A stretch of DNA of 64,000 nucleotides from NCBI RefSeq assembly GCF_000427865.1, contig NZ_ATYV01000016.1:1-64000 (forward strand), in the 5' to 3' direction. Positions within the stretch are counted from its first letter, which is position 1, and the number at the start of each line of letters is the position of its first letter. Below, piece by piece: positions 8,729 through 17,190 of the stretch. Position numbers and translations under genes: made by a program. The stretch is from Corynebacterium sputi DSM 45148 (GTDB lineage Bacteria; Actinomycetota; Actinomycetes; Mycobacteriales; Mycobacteriaceae). The notes below the pieces were generated by a model. That model worked only from the letters and a program-made list of their open reading frames with translations. It was not told the DNA's origin and did no database searches.

Positions 8729-9763
8729 TTGTCCAGCAGCGTTTCCCGGCGGCCGGGCGCGGTCGCGGTTCTGTCTCTCGTCACGGTTCTTCTCTTTGGA
8801 ATGACCGCGTGCTCCGGGACTGGGCGTGCCTCTGACCAGGAGATCAACGCCACCGGGCATGTGTCGGGGGATCTTCCGTCCCACAATCCGGACATCCTCT
8901 TGAGCGACCCGGATCCTCAATTGCCGACCACGGTCCAGACTGACGATGGCGACGTCACCGTCGAGAGCACCGACCGCATCCTCACGCTCGATCGCGCCGG
9001 GGCATTGTCTCGCATGGTCTATGCGCTGGGGATGGGCGACCAAATCGTTGGCCGTGACACCGCCTCTGATTTCCCTGCTGTCGAAGATCTTCCCCAGGTG
9101 ACCCCAGGCGGGCACTCCATCAACGCCGAGACGGTGATGGAACTTCGCCCGGACCTGGTCATTGCGGACGGAAGCATCGGGCCCTCTCGGGTTCTGCAGA
9201 CTCTGCGCGCGGCAGGAGTGGCCGTCGTCGAGGTCGATGGGGATCGCACCCCGGAAACCGTCAATGAACTGGTCCATGAAGTCGCCGCAGCACTTGGGCT
9301 CAGCGCAGATGCGGATGCCGTTGCTGAGGAGATTGACTCGCGTATCGACAACGCCGCCGAGTCCGCGCAGTCGATGGCAGACGGCCGCCGCATGTTGGTC
9401 CTCTACCTGCGCGGTACCTCCGTCGCGATGATTGCTGGGCCAGATAGCGGCGGTGGAGAACTCATCGAGATGCTCGGCGGCGTCGACGCTGCTGAGGACA
9501 TCGGCATCGGCGGCAGCTTCACCAACCTCACCCCGGAAGCGCTGGTCCAGGCGGCGCCGGACACGGTCATCGTCATGAGCGGCGGCCTTGAATCCATCGG
9601 CGGCGCCGAGGCAATCAACGAACTTCCCGGTATGTCCCAAACTCCCGCCGGGCAGAATCTCAGCGTCCTCGACGTACCCGACTCGCAACTCCTCTCCTTC
9701 GGCCCGGACACCGCGACTGTCATTACAGCTATGGCTGAGGCGTTGTATGGGAACGAACAGTGA
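8729..9763 (+). CDS. hmuT: Heme ABC transporter substrate-binding lipoprotein HmuT
   Basis: 344 residues, TTG start with GGAGG 8 nt upstream. Signal peptide with lipobox (GMTACSG, Cys28). The mature protein is a class III (TroA/ChuT-type) binding protein: RILTLDRAGALSRMVYALG opens the domain, then IVGRDTASDFP, and ELRPDLVIADGSIGPSRVL is the typical 'xxPDLVIA' strand. It takes heme, probably from surface receptors, and hands it to HmuUV. First gene of the hmuTUV-hmuO operon, under a DtxR-like box, so induced in iron starvation. Confidence 0.9.
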   Translation: MSSSVSRRPGAVAVLSLVTVLLFGMTACSGTGRASDQEINATGHVSGDLPSHNPDILLSDPDPQLPTTVQTDDGDVTVESTDRILTLDRAGALSRMVYALGMGDQIVGRDTASDFPAVEDLPQVTPGGHSINAETVMELRPDLVIADGSIGPSRVLQTLRAAGVAVVEVDGDRTPETVNELVHEVAAALGLSADADAVAEEIDSRIDNAAESAQSMADGRRMLVLYLRGTSVAMIAGPDSGGGELIEMLGGVDAAEDIGIGGSFTNLTPEALVQAAPDTVIVMSGGLESIGGAEAINELPGMSQTPAGQNLSVLDVPDSQLLSFGPDTATVITAMAEALYGNEQ

Positions 9764-10887
9764 TGCTTCCCGACGCCCCCAGCACCCACCCACCCCACCT
9801 CGACCACGGGGAATTCGCGGTCGAAACCGCAGCCCGTTCGCGCCGCACCCGGAAGGTGACCGCTACCTACGTCGGACTCGGTGTGCTGTTGGTGGGGATT
9901 GTGTTCGCCTCGGTCGTTGTCGGGCAGTACGGAAGTGCGGTTGGGGAGTCGCTGCACTCGCTGCTGCGGGTATTCGGTCTGGCGGCGCCGGCCGCTGAGG
10001 GCGCTGGCTTGGACGCGGTGATGTGGCAGGTGCGCCTGCCACGGATCGTGCTGGCCTTGTTGGTTGGCGCAGGTCTGGCGATTTCTGGTGTGGCGCTGCA
10101 GGCGATTTTCGGAAACCCGCTGGCTGAGCCCGGTCTGATCGGTGTCTCCTCCGGTGCCGCAGTGGGTGCCTCGGCGATGACAGTCGCTGGTGGTGCTGCT
10201 CTTCCGGCATTTTTGGGAACGTCTGGATCTGACTGGATGATCGCTGGTGGTGCGTTTCTTGGCGGGGCCGTCGCCACCGCGATTGTGGCTGTGACTGCCA
10301 GAGGCGGCCGTGATGTCGCCCGCGTGATCCTCGTCGGTGTTGCCGTCAATGCAGTCTGCGGTGGTTTGGTGAGCCTTTTGACCTTCGTCGCAGATTCCTC
10401 GGCACGAGATCGGATCGTCTTCTGGCAGATGGGCAGTTTCGCCGGTGCGAATTGGAGCGCCGTCATCATCGTCGCTGTCGTGACGATTCCGGGCGCTGCC
10501 GCACTGTGGTCCATGGCTCGTACGTTTGACCTGCTCAGCCTCGGTGAAGCACAGGCGGGTCACCTCGGTGTTGATGTGCCGAAACTGCGTCGCATCGCCA
10601 TCGCGATCACTGCTCTCATCGTCGCGGTGGGAGTGGCGTTCTCCGGAATCATTGTCTTCATCGGCTTGGTCATCCCGCACGCCCTGCGCCTGATCATCGG
10701 GCCAGGCCACCGCGCTCTGATCCCGGCCAGCATCCTCGGTGGGGCAGTCGCGGCTGCCGCCGCAGATCTTGCCGCCCGAACTCTCGTCGCGGGCGCGGAC
10801 CTTCCGCTGGGCATGCTCACCGCACTCATTGGTGGACCTGTCTTCTTCTGGTTGCTGCTGCGCGGCGGACGGGCGGTGCGGCGATGA
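9763..10887 (+). CDS. hmuU: Heme ABC transporter permease HmuU
   Basis: About 374 residues. The ATG at 9763 overlaps the hmuT stop (TGATG); a GTG one codon earlier is also possible. FecCD-family permease with about ten membrane segments. Family marks are MWQVRLPRIVLALLVGAGLA, the NPLAEPGLIGVSSGAA loop, and GIIVFIGLVIPHALRLIIG near the C-terminus, which contacts the ATPase. Forms the membrane channel of the heme importer with the following ATPase. Confidence 0.92.
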   Translation: MLPDAPSTHPPHLDHGEFAVETAARSRRTRKVTATYVGLGVLLVGIVFASVVVGQYGSAVGESLHSLLRVFGLAAPAAEGAGLDAVMWQVRLPRIVLALLVGAGLAISGVALQAIFGNPLAEPGLIGVSSGAAVGASAMTVAGGAALPAFLGTSGSDWMIAGGAFLGGAVATAIVAVTARGGRDVARVILVGVAVNAVCGGLVSLLTFVADSSARDRIVFWQMGSFAGANWSAVIIVAVVTIPGAAALWSMARTFDLLSLGEAQAGHLGVDVPKLRRIAIAITALIVAVGVAFSGIIVFIGLVIPHALRLIIGPGHRALIPASILGGAVAAAAADLAARTLVAGADLPLGMLTALIGGPVFFWLLLRGGRAVRR

Positions 10888-12359
10888 GCAACGTCCCCGT
10901 CCATGTCCGGAATCTGACGGTCCGCATCGGTAATAGGTCCTTGCTTTCTAGCGTTTCCTTGTCCGCATCCCCCGGCCGAGTCACCGCTTTGGTCGGACCA
11001 AACGGTGCCGGTAAATCGACACTGCTCAAGGTTATTGCCGGTGATATCCCTGCAGGAGGTGGGGAGGCGGTGATGGGGGAGGAGAACGTCGGGAAGCTCG
11101 GTGCTCGTCGCCTCGCTGAACTTCGGGCCGTGCTGATGCAGGCGCAGACCGCGAGCGTGCCCTTCACCGCCGGTGAAGTAGTCGACTTTGGGCGCGCCCC
11201 ACATGCGCAGGCGGACCCCGAGCTGCGTGCGCGGATCATCCGTTCCTGCGACATCGCACACCTGCTGGATAGGCCGGTGACGGTGCTCTCTGGCGGAGAA
11301 CTGTCTCGCGTGCACCTCGCGCGCGTGCTGCTGCAGGACACTCCAGTACTGCTTCTCGACGAGCCCACCGCAGCCCTCGACCTCCGCCACGCCGAGGCCG
11401 TTCTGCGGATTGCTGCTGAACGCGCTGCCGCTGGTGCGACGGTGATTGTGGTGCTCCACGACCTGTCCGCTGCTGCTGCACACGCCGATGATGTGGTCGT
11501 CTTGGAGAGAGGCGAAATCGTGGCCAGGGGAGCCCCGGAGCAGACGCTCACCGCTGACCTGGTCAGCAGAATTTATGGAACTCCCGTGGAAATTCTCCGC
11601 GACTCCGCAGGCAATGCCGTTATCGTTCCGGCAAAGGCTCGGAACTACACCAATAAAAACAATATGGAAGGGAGGGACGCGATGTCCCCGATTACCCAGG
11701 AGTCCGCAACGGACACCGAACGCCCGCTGTCCGTCATCCTTCGTGAGGCCACTGCCGTGGTTCACGATGAGGCCGAGAACTCCGGCTTCATGTCGCGTCT
11801 CCTCGACGGCGACCTAGACTCGGCCGCTGCCGCCGACCTGGCTGCGCAGCTCTGGTTCATCTATGTCGCGCTGGAAAATGCCGTGCGTGAGGTGTCTGAG
11901 GATCCGATCGCGGCAGGTATTTATGACCCTCGCCTGGAGCGCGTCCCGGCCCTGGAACTGGACCTGGCTGCGCTGCTCGGTGAGAACTGGCGCGCGCAGA
12001 TCACCGCCGATCCGTCCACCGCCGCCTACGTCCGCCACCTGGAGGGCCTGGCCGAAAAGCGTGACGCCGCAGCTGTCGTTGCACACCACTACGTGCGCTA
12101 CCTCGGTGACATTTCCGGAGGTCAGGTCATCGGCCGACGCCTCAGCGACCACTACGGCATCGATGGCGACGGAGCCCGTTTCTACGACTTCGCAGCCATC
12201 GGAAAGATCAAGCCCTATCGCGATGCCTACCGAGTGCAGCTCGACGAACTCCCGCTGACCGGCGAGTCTTCCCGTGCAGCGTTGGCCGATGAGTCAGTCA
12301 CCGCATTCCGCCTGAACACCGCCGTCTTCCGGGACCTGGCAGCCAAGCACGTGAAGTAG
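10884..12359 (+). CDS. hmuV-hmuO: HmuV heme-transport ATPase fused in frame to heme oxygenase HmuO
   Basis: One open frame of 491 codons carries two complete proteins. Residues 1 to about 255 are an ABC ATPase: Walker A GPNGAGKS (38-45), signature LSGGELSRVHLAR, Walker B VLLLDEPTAALD. After a linker (VPAKARNYTNKNNMEGRDA), residues from 267 are heme oxygenase: AVVHDEAENSGFM with the proximal heme ligand His294, and YLGDISGGQVIGR with the flexible distal-helix glycines. No stop separates them. An AGGGAGGG Shine-Dalgarno sits 6 nt before the internal ATG at 11682, so HmuO can also be made separately. The start at 10884 overlaps the hmuU stop (ATGA). Confidence 0.88.
   Translation: MSNVPVHVRNLTVRIGNRSLLSSVSLSASPGRVTALVGPNGAGKSTLLKVIAGDIPAGGGEAVMGEENVGKLGARRLAELRAVLMQAQTASVPFTAGEVVDFGRAPHAQADPELRARIIRSCDIAHLLDRPVTVLSGGELSRVHLARVLLQDTPVLLLDEPTAALDLRHAEAVLRIAAERAAAGATVIVVLHDLSAAAAHADDVVVLERGEIVARGAPEQTLTADLVSRIYGTPVEILRDSAGNAVIVPAKARNYTNKNNMEGRDAMSPITQESATDTERPLSVILREATAVVHDEAENSGFMSRLLDGDLDSAAAADLAAQLWFIYVALENAVREVSEDPIAAGIYDPRLERVPALELDLAALLGENWRAQITADPSTAAYVRHLEGLAEKRDAAAVVAHHYVRYLGDISGGQVIGRRLSDHYGIDGDGARFYDFAAIGKIKPYRDAYRVQLDELPLTGESSRAALADESVTAFRLNTAVFRDLAAKHVK
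11682..12359 (+). CDS. hmuO: Heme oxygenase HmuO, alternative internal start
   Basis: This is the heme oxygenase part alone (225 residues), as it would be made from the internal ATG preceded by a strong AGGGAGGG ribosome binding site. Heme oxygenase opens the imported heme to biliverdin, CO and Fe(II). The length and the start MSPITQESATDTERPLSVIL fit stand-alone bacterial HmuO. The absence of a stop between the upstream ATPase and this start means a fusion protein is also expected unless translation terminates by other means. Confidence 0.6.
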   Translation: MSPITQESATDTERPLSVILREATAVVHDEAENSGFMSRLLDGDLDSAAAADLAAQLWFIYVALENAVREVSEDPIAAGIYDPRLERVPALELDLAALLGENWRAQITADPSTAAYVRHLEGLAEKRDAAAVVAHHYVRYLGDISGGQVIGRRLSDHYGIDGDGARFYDFAAIGKIKPYRDAYRVQLDELPLTGESSRAALADESVTAFRLNTAVFRDLAAKHVK

Positions 12360-12380
12360 GCGGCCGGTCCCGGTTGGGAA

Positions 12381-14354
12381 CTACCAGATGATCACGCGGT
12401 CATCCTCCGAGCGCCACATGCCGTCGCCCTCGGAGGTACCGAAGGCCTGGTGGAACTCGTCGATGTTCGAGACGATCACGTTGCACCGGAACTCGGCGGG
12501 GGAGTGCGGATCGATGGCCAGGTACTGAGCGGCCATCTCCGGGCGAATCTTCGTGCGCCACACCAGCGCCCAGGACTCGAAGATGCCGCGGAATGCCTCC
12601 GGTGAATCGTCCAGTCCCTTGTCATTGAGCCAGGTGCGGTACGCGACGACCGCGATTCCGAGACCGCCAAGATCGCCGATGTTCTCACCGAGGGTGAACT
12701 GTCCGTTGACGCCCTGATCGGTCTTGCCAGCCTCCTTGAGTACTGAGGGAACTAGGCCGTCGAACTGGTCAACCAACTTGCCGGTCAGTTCCTCGAAGGC
12801 TGCGCGGTCCTCGTCGGTCCACCACTGGCTAATGTTGCCGGAGCCGTCATACTGCGATCCCTGGTCATCGAAACCGTGGCCGATCTCGTGACCGATGACT
12901 GCGCCGATGGCGCCGAAGTTTTCTGCATCAGTGGCCTCGGCTGCGAAGAACGGCGGACGCAGGATCGCGGCGGGGAAGGTGATGTCGTTGACAGTGGGGT
13001 TGTAGAAGGCATTGACCGTCTGCGGGGTGGCAAACCATTCGTCCCGGTTGGCAGGTTTGCCGAGCTTCGCTACCTCGTAGTCATGGTCGAAGCGGCTGCT
13101 TGCGCGCACATCGTCCATGAGAGTGCCGGTGACCTCGAGGTCGTCATAGGAACGCCAGGTGTCCGGGTATCCGATCTTGGCCTTGAACTGGCCGAGCTTC
13201 TCCAGTGCGCGCTCCTGAGTCTGCGCGGTCATCCACGGCAGCTGGACGATGCGCTGGCGGTACGCGGCGATCAAGTAGTCGACCAGTTCGAGCATGCGCT
13301 CCTTGTATTCCGGCGGGAAATGCTCGGCGACGAACTGCTTGCCCACCTCCTGGCCGACGGCCCCTTCGACAAATCCGACGCCGCGCTTCCACCGAGCGCG
13401 CATCTCCTCGGTACCGGTGAGAATACGACCGTTGAAGTCGAAGTTCTCCTCCACGAAGGCTGCGGGAAGGTACGGAGCACGCTCCTTGAGCACTCGCACC
13501 AAGGCCCACAGTCGCAGGTCTTCCAGGTCGGTCTCTTCCCAGAGCTTCACGAAGTCATCTAGGTAACTCGGCTGGCGCACGATGATCGGGTCAACGACGG
13601 ACGCAGTGACACCCATCTCGGCGAACCACTCGGACCAGGGGAAACCGTTCGGAAGCTCGCTGATCGTGGTGGGGTTGTGCGTCTTCATCGCGTCGCGTGA
13701 CGCGACGACGTCCCAATGGCCTGCGGCCAGCCGCTTCTCGACGTTCACAACCCGCCTGGCCGCTTCCTCAGCCTCTCCGATATCGAAGGAGTCGGCGATG
13801 GTGGAACCTTCGAAGTCGTTGGCGTGGACCGTGGCGTCGTCAAGCACCTCGAGGAGGCGGGCTAGGTGCGCGCGGTACTCCGCGAGCACCTCGGCGTGGA
13901 CGTCTTCGCGGTAGTAGGCCTCGTCGGGAAGCCCGAGACCGCTCTGCACCAAGTAGAGGCGAGCGAGATCGGACGTCGCATCCTTGGCGACGTAGAAGCC
14001 GGCATGTCCGCCAACCCCTGCCCGATCCAGGCGGCCGAGAGCCAGTGCGAGCTCGTTCTTGTCGTCGACTTCAAGTTCCGCCAGGTCAGCGGCCAGCGCG
14101 TCCACGCCGGCGGCTTCGATCGCGTCTTCGTCCATGAATCCGCCGTAGAGCTTGCCGATCGCGGACTCCGGCTCAGCGTTTTCGATGATCACTCGCACAT
14201 CTGACTCGGCACGATCGCGCAATGCATGGAACGCGCCGTCGATGGAGCGATCTGCGGGGATGGAGTGCTGGTCGATCCATTCGCCGTTCTCATGGCGGAA
14301 GAGATCCTCGGTTGCTGCGGGGAGTGTGGTCTGGAGCTTGGTCGCGTTGCTCAT
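12381..14354 (-). CDS. M13-family zinc metallopeptidase (neprilysin/PepO-like)
   Basis: 657 residues, the normal length for the family. The catalytic zinc motif HEIGH lies at residues 489-493 in VIGHEIGHGFDDQGSQYDG. Downstream ENIGDLGGLGIAV supplies the third zinc ligand (ExxxD motif), and further upstream VNAFYNPTVNDITFPAAIL is the family's substrate-binding NAF(Y) segment. No signal peptide is visible, as in mycobacterial Zmp1. It cleaves peptides of limited size. A -10 element TAAACT lies 6 nt before the ATG, so the message is probably leaderless. Confidence 0.92.
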   Translation of the reverse strand: MSNATKLQTTLPAATEDLFRHENGEWIDQHSIPADRSIDGAFHALRDRAESDVRVIIENAEPESAIGKLYGGFMDEDAIEAAGVDALAADLAELEVDDKNELALALGRLDRAGVGGHAGFYVAKDATSDLARLYLVQSGLGLPDEAYYREDVHAEVLAEYRAHLARLLEVLDDATVHANDFEGSTIADSFDIGEAEEAARRVVNVEKRLAAGHWDVVASRDAMKTHNPTTISELPNGFPWSEWFAEMGVTASVVDPIIVRQPSYLDDFVKLWEETDLEDLRLWALVRVLKERAPYLPAAFVEENFDFNGRILTGTEEMRARWKRGVGFVEGAVGQEVGKQFVAEHFPPEYKERMLELVDYLIAAYRQRIVQLPWMTAQTQERALEKLGQFKAKIGYPDTWRSYDDLEVTGTLMDDVRASSRFDHDYEVAKLGKPANRDEWFATPQTVNAFYNPTVNDITFPAAILRPPFFAAEATDAENFGAIGAVIGHEIGHGFDDQGSQYDGSGNISQWWTDEDRAAFEELTGKLVDQFDGLVPSVLKEAGKTDQGVNGQFTLGENIGDLGGLGIAVVAYRTWLNDKGLDDSPEAFRGIFESWALVWRTKIRPEMAAQYLAIDPHSPAEFRCNVIVSNIDEFHQAFGTSEGDGMWRSEDDRVIIW

Positions 14355-14360
14355 GCGGCC

Positions 14361-14366
14361 AGTTTA
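14361..14366 (-). promoter_or_regulatory. -10 element for the M13 peptidase gene (leaderless)
   Basis: TAAACT on the minus strand, 6 nt before the ATG at 14354, with no Shine-Dalgarno in between. Confidence 0.45.
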
Positions 14367-14468
14367 GGAGTCTAGGGAGGTTGTCGTCGGCCCCGCATAA
14401 CGGAAGTGATCAATGTTCTTGATGATTCTGCTGTGACTAATGTGAAAGTTGTGGTTAGATGTGGAGTC

Positions 14469-15938
14469 ATGGTCAGAAATCAGACAATCACCGCAGTTCC
14501 GCGCGGCCGATCCGCAGCGGCAATCGTCGCCGTCGCGGCTGCGCTCGCGTTGCTGATGTCGTTCGTCGCCCCGGTTCCGACCGCCAAGGCTTTCACTGAC
14601 GAGTCCGCACGGGGTATCGACGTCTCTCGTTGGCAGCACCCGGAACCCGAATCCATCGACTGGGAGCGCGTTGCAGGCAACGGCGAGTCCTTCGCCATCA
14701 TTAAGGCCACCGACCCCGTCGACGGCCCGAACGCGAACTTCGAAAACGACTCCGCCGAGGCCCACGCCAACGGCCTCATCATCGGCGCGTACCACAAGGC
14801 CCACCCGGACCTGGATGCCACCGAGCAGGCCGACGACTTCGTTGAAGCCCTCAAGCTGCAGCCCGAAGGCGCCACCACTTTGCCCCCAGTCCTCGACCTG
14901 GAACTGGCCAACGGCCAGAGCCCGGAAGAGATCAATGAGTGGGCTCATGAGTTCATGGAGCGCGTCGAGGAGCAGACCGGCCGCCAGCCGATGATGTACA
15001 CCTACCGCTCCTTCTGGCGCGTGGAGATGGACAACACCACTGACTTCTCGGAGTACCCGCTGTGGCTCGCCGCCTACCAGGATGAGCCGCCGACAGACGA
15101 CATCCCGGGTGGCTGGGACCAGATGACCATCTGGCAGCGTTCGGAGACCGGCAAGATCGACGGCCTGATCACTCCGGTTGACCTCAACCTGTTCAACGGC
15201 ACCGAGGCGGACCTCAAGGCATTCGCCGAGGAGGAAAAGACAGCTGATGAACTGACGGACACCTTCTCCGAGATCATGGCCTCCGGGTCGACCTCGGACA
15301 AGTCCTACAACGAGCCCATCTCCGCAGACATGATCAGCAACCTGATCGACATGCTAGACACGATGGCGCAGGACGGTGTCGAGCAAGGCCAGATTCTTTC
15401 GATCTTCGATGTCCTGTTCTCACTGGTGAACTCCGCATCCGAGGGTGCCGGTTCGTCCGGCGGAACCGTGGATATCCGGGAGACGTCGACGGAAACGAAA
15501 CCCGCCGAGACCACCACCGAGACGGAGACCACGGAATCCGATACGGCCACCGAGTCTGAGACCTCGACCTCTACCGACGAACCGTCCGCGACGGTCCTCC
15601 CGGCGGAGCCGACCGAGACTGAGACGACGGAGCCGACCGAGTCCGAGGCCACCGAGCCGACCGAGAGCACCGAGGCAACCGAGACCGAGGGCACTGAGAC
15701 CGAAGGCACCGAGGAAGAAGCCACGGAGATCAACGTCGACGACCTCACTGATGAGGAGATCGCTGAGATCGCCGAGGCCACTGACCTCACCGAGGAGCAG
15801 GTCATCGAGTACCTGTCGGAGCTTCGCTTCGACAACCTCTTGAGCATGCTGCGCGGCATGCTGGACATCACTGAGACCGGCGACTTCGAGTTCACCATCT
15901 CGGACCTGATCGACGTGCTGAACAGTTCGCTGCGTTAA
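14469..15938 (+). CDS. Secreted GH25 muramidase with acidic Thr/Glu-rich tail
   Basis: 489 residues from the ATG at 14469 (GGAG just upstream). The N-terminus is a Sec signal peptide with a long hydrophobic core ending near PTAKAF. Residues about 48-250 form a GH25 lysozyme barrel: RGIDVSRWQHPEP, FAIIKATDP, PPVLDLELANG with the catalytic Asp/Glu, and MTIWQRSETGKIDG. Then comes a helical segment, a long Thr/Glu/Ser-rich stretch encoded at about 15480-15720 ('TETTEPTE' repeats) and a C-terminal acidic helical domain (VDDLTDEEIAEIAEATDL). The stretch is probably a flexible wall-spanning linker. A strong terminator follows at 16031. Confidence 0.85.
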   Translation: MVRNQTITAVPRGRSAAAIVAVAAALALLMSFVAPVPTAKAFTDESARGIDVSRWQHPEPESIDWERVAGNGESFAIIKATDPVDGPNANFENDSAEAHANGLIIGAYHKAHPDLDATEQADDFVEALKLQPEGATTLPPVLDLELANGQSPEEINEWAHEFMERVEEQTGRQPMMYTYRSFWRVEMDNTTDFSEYPLWLAAYQDEPPTDDIPGGWDQMTIWQRSETGKIDGLITPVDLNLFNGTEADLKAFAEEEKTADELTDTFSEIMASGSTSDKSYNEPISADMISNLIDMLDTMAQDGVEQGQILSIFDVLFSLVNSASEGAGSSGGTVDIRETSTETKPAETTTETETTESDTATESETSTSTDEPSATVLPAEPTETETTEPTESEATEPTESTEATETEGTETEGTEEEATEINVDDLTDEEIAEIAEATDLTEEQVIEYLSELRFDNLLSMLRGMLDITETGDFEFTISDLIDVLNSSLR

Positions 15939-16030
15939 CGCAGCCACACATACTTGGTGGCGGGGCACTCCAGCCTGTCACCACTTGAGGAAGCCCGGTT
16001 GAGGGAAGTCAGCCGGGTCTCCTCACCGAG

Positions 16031-16067
16031 AATGTCCCGCAGCTGGGGAAGGCTGCGGGGCATTTTT
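16031..16067 (+). terminator. Rho-independent terminator after the GH25 gene
   Basis: AATGTCCCGCAGC pairs with GCTGCGGGGCATT over 13 bp (one G-U) around an 8-nt loop. The right arm runs straight into TTTTTG. It sits about 93 bp behind the muramidase stop. Confidence 0.8.
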
Positions 16068-16086
16068 GAGCTTGCAGACCGGGGAC

Positions 16087-17127
16087 TCAGGACCACTTCG
16101 ATCCGGGGGACGCCCACTGCGCCAGTGCCGGGAGAAGATCCGCAACGTCCTCGACGACGATGAGGGATTCCACTGAACGCGCGCGGATGAACTCCGCTTC
16201 GACCAAGGACTGCAACAAGTCGATCAATGGCTGCCAGAACCCGTCTGGACCGACCAGCGCAACCGGCTTCTCGTGGAGACCAATGTGTTGCTGGGTCCAC
16301 ACCTCGAAGAGCTCCTCTAGGGTGCCTGCGCCTCCTGGGAGAGCGACGAAAGCGTCGCCAAGCTCATACATCCTTTGCTTGCGCTCGGCCATTGTCCCGA
16401 CCCGCTCGAAATGTGTCAGCCCCCGATGCCCAATCTCCCGGTCTATGAGCAGGCCAGGCATCACACCGGTGACTCGACCGCCGGTGGACAGCGCAGAGTC
16501 CGCCACGGCGCCCATGAGCCCAACTGCGGCGCCACCGTAAACCACCTCGATCCGTTCCCGGCCGAGAATCTCCCCGAGCTGGTTAGCGGTGCGGCGCCAG
16601 AGCGGATCTGCTCCGTCGCCTGAACCTGCGAAGACTGTCGCCGACCCAATGGTCCGCACTGGTGCCGGGTCGAATGTTGACGGAGATGTCTGGCTCCGAG
16701 CCGCTTCCGCCCGGAGCATCGGCAGCGTGTGGTTGACCAGCATGGGGGCAAGAGTGCCGGCCGGAACCATCGGGTCGACCCAACGCAGTTCCTCGATCTC
16801 TGCGGCTGGAGACGGGTCTGGGGTCTGCCCGCGCCAGCGGAAATGGTGGCCGGTGACCTGAGCTCCTGGTTCATTAGCGGCAGCGTCGGTGACGGTCCCG
16901 TATTCCTCGAGCAGTGCCGGGTCCAAGTAGAGCCCCAGCTCCTCGGATAACTCGCGGGTGACAGTCTCGACGGGTGTTTCGTCCGTGTCCGGCTTTCCGC
17001 CGGGCAGCATGAATGCGTCGGTGCCTCGTTTGCGGACTGTCAGGACCCGTCCGTCGTCACGTGTGATGACGCAGGCCGCCACGATGATCGTCTCTGCTGG
17101 AACGTTTTCGGACCTAGACTCACTCAT
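16087..17127 (-). CDS. Nudix hydrolase fused to a LOG-type phosphoribohydrolase
   Basis: 346 residues in two domains. Residues about 12-140 are a Nudix hydrolase whose box (43-65) carries GGKPDTDET and RELSEELG, so the metal-binding glutamates are present. Residues about 158-340 are a LOG/TIGR00730 Rossmann protein: VYGGAAVGLMG and the catalytic PGGAGTLEE (264-272). LOG proteins split nucleoside 5'-monophosphates (cytokinin ribotides) into base and ribose 5-phosphate; Nudix enzymes remove nucleoside diphosphate-linked groups. The two could act in sequence on one nucleotide, but that is inference. TATGCT lies 6 nt before the ATG, suggesting a leaderless message; this -10 partly overlaps the emb terminator. 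Confidence 0.85.
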   Translation of the reverse strand: MSESRSENVPAETIIVAACVITRDDGRVLTVRKRGTDAFMLPGGKPDTDETPVETVTRELSEELGLYLDPALLEEYGTVTDAAANEPGAQVTGHHFRWRGQTPDPSPAAEIEELRWVDPMVPAGTLAPMLVNHTLPMLRAEAARSQTSPSTFDPAPVRTIGSATVFAGSGDGADPLWRRTANQLGEILGRERIEVVYGGAAVGLMGAVADSALSTGGRVTGVMPGLLIDREIGHRGLTHFERVGTMAERKQRMYELGDAFVALPGGAGTLEELFEVWTQQHIGLHEKPVALVGPDGFWQPLIDLLQSLVEAEFIRARSVESLIVVEDVADLLPALAQWASPGSKWS

Positions 17128-17137
17128 GCGAAAAGCA

Positions 17138-17172
17138 TAACGCCGCCCCAGGGAATCCCAGGGGCGGCGTTA
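17138..17172 (-). terminator. Terminator of the emb transcription unit
   Basis: TAACGCCGCCCC and GGGGCGGCGTTA form a perfect 12-bp stem around an 11-nt loop, 19 bp beyond the emb stop. On the minus strand the stem is followed by a short T-rich stretch (GCTTTTC). Confidence 0.75.
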
Positions 17173-17190
17173 TAAGCAATTGATCAGGGG

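Noticed and set aside
15368-15740. CRISPR-like or tandem repeat array
   Set aside because: Repeats are codon-level Thr/Glu repeats within a coding sequence, without equal-length repeats and spacers. No CRISPR array was seen anywhere in the window.
15305-15968. Long frames opposite the Thr/Glu-repeat of the muramidase gene
   Set aside because: They are caused by the repetitive GC-rich codons of the real gene on the plus strand.
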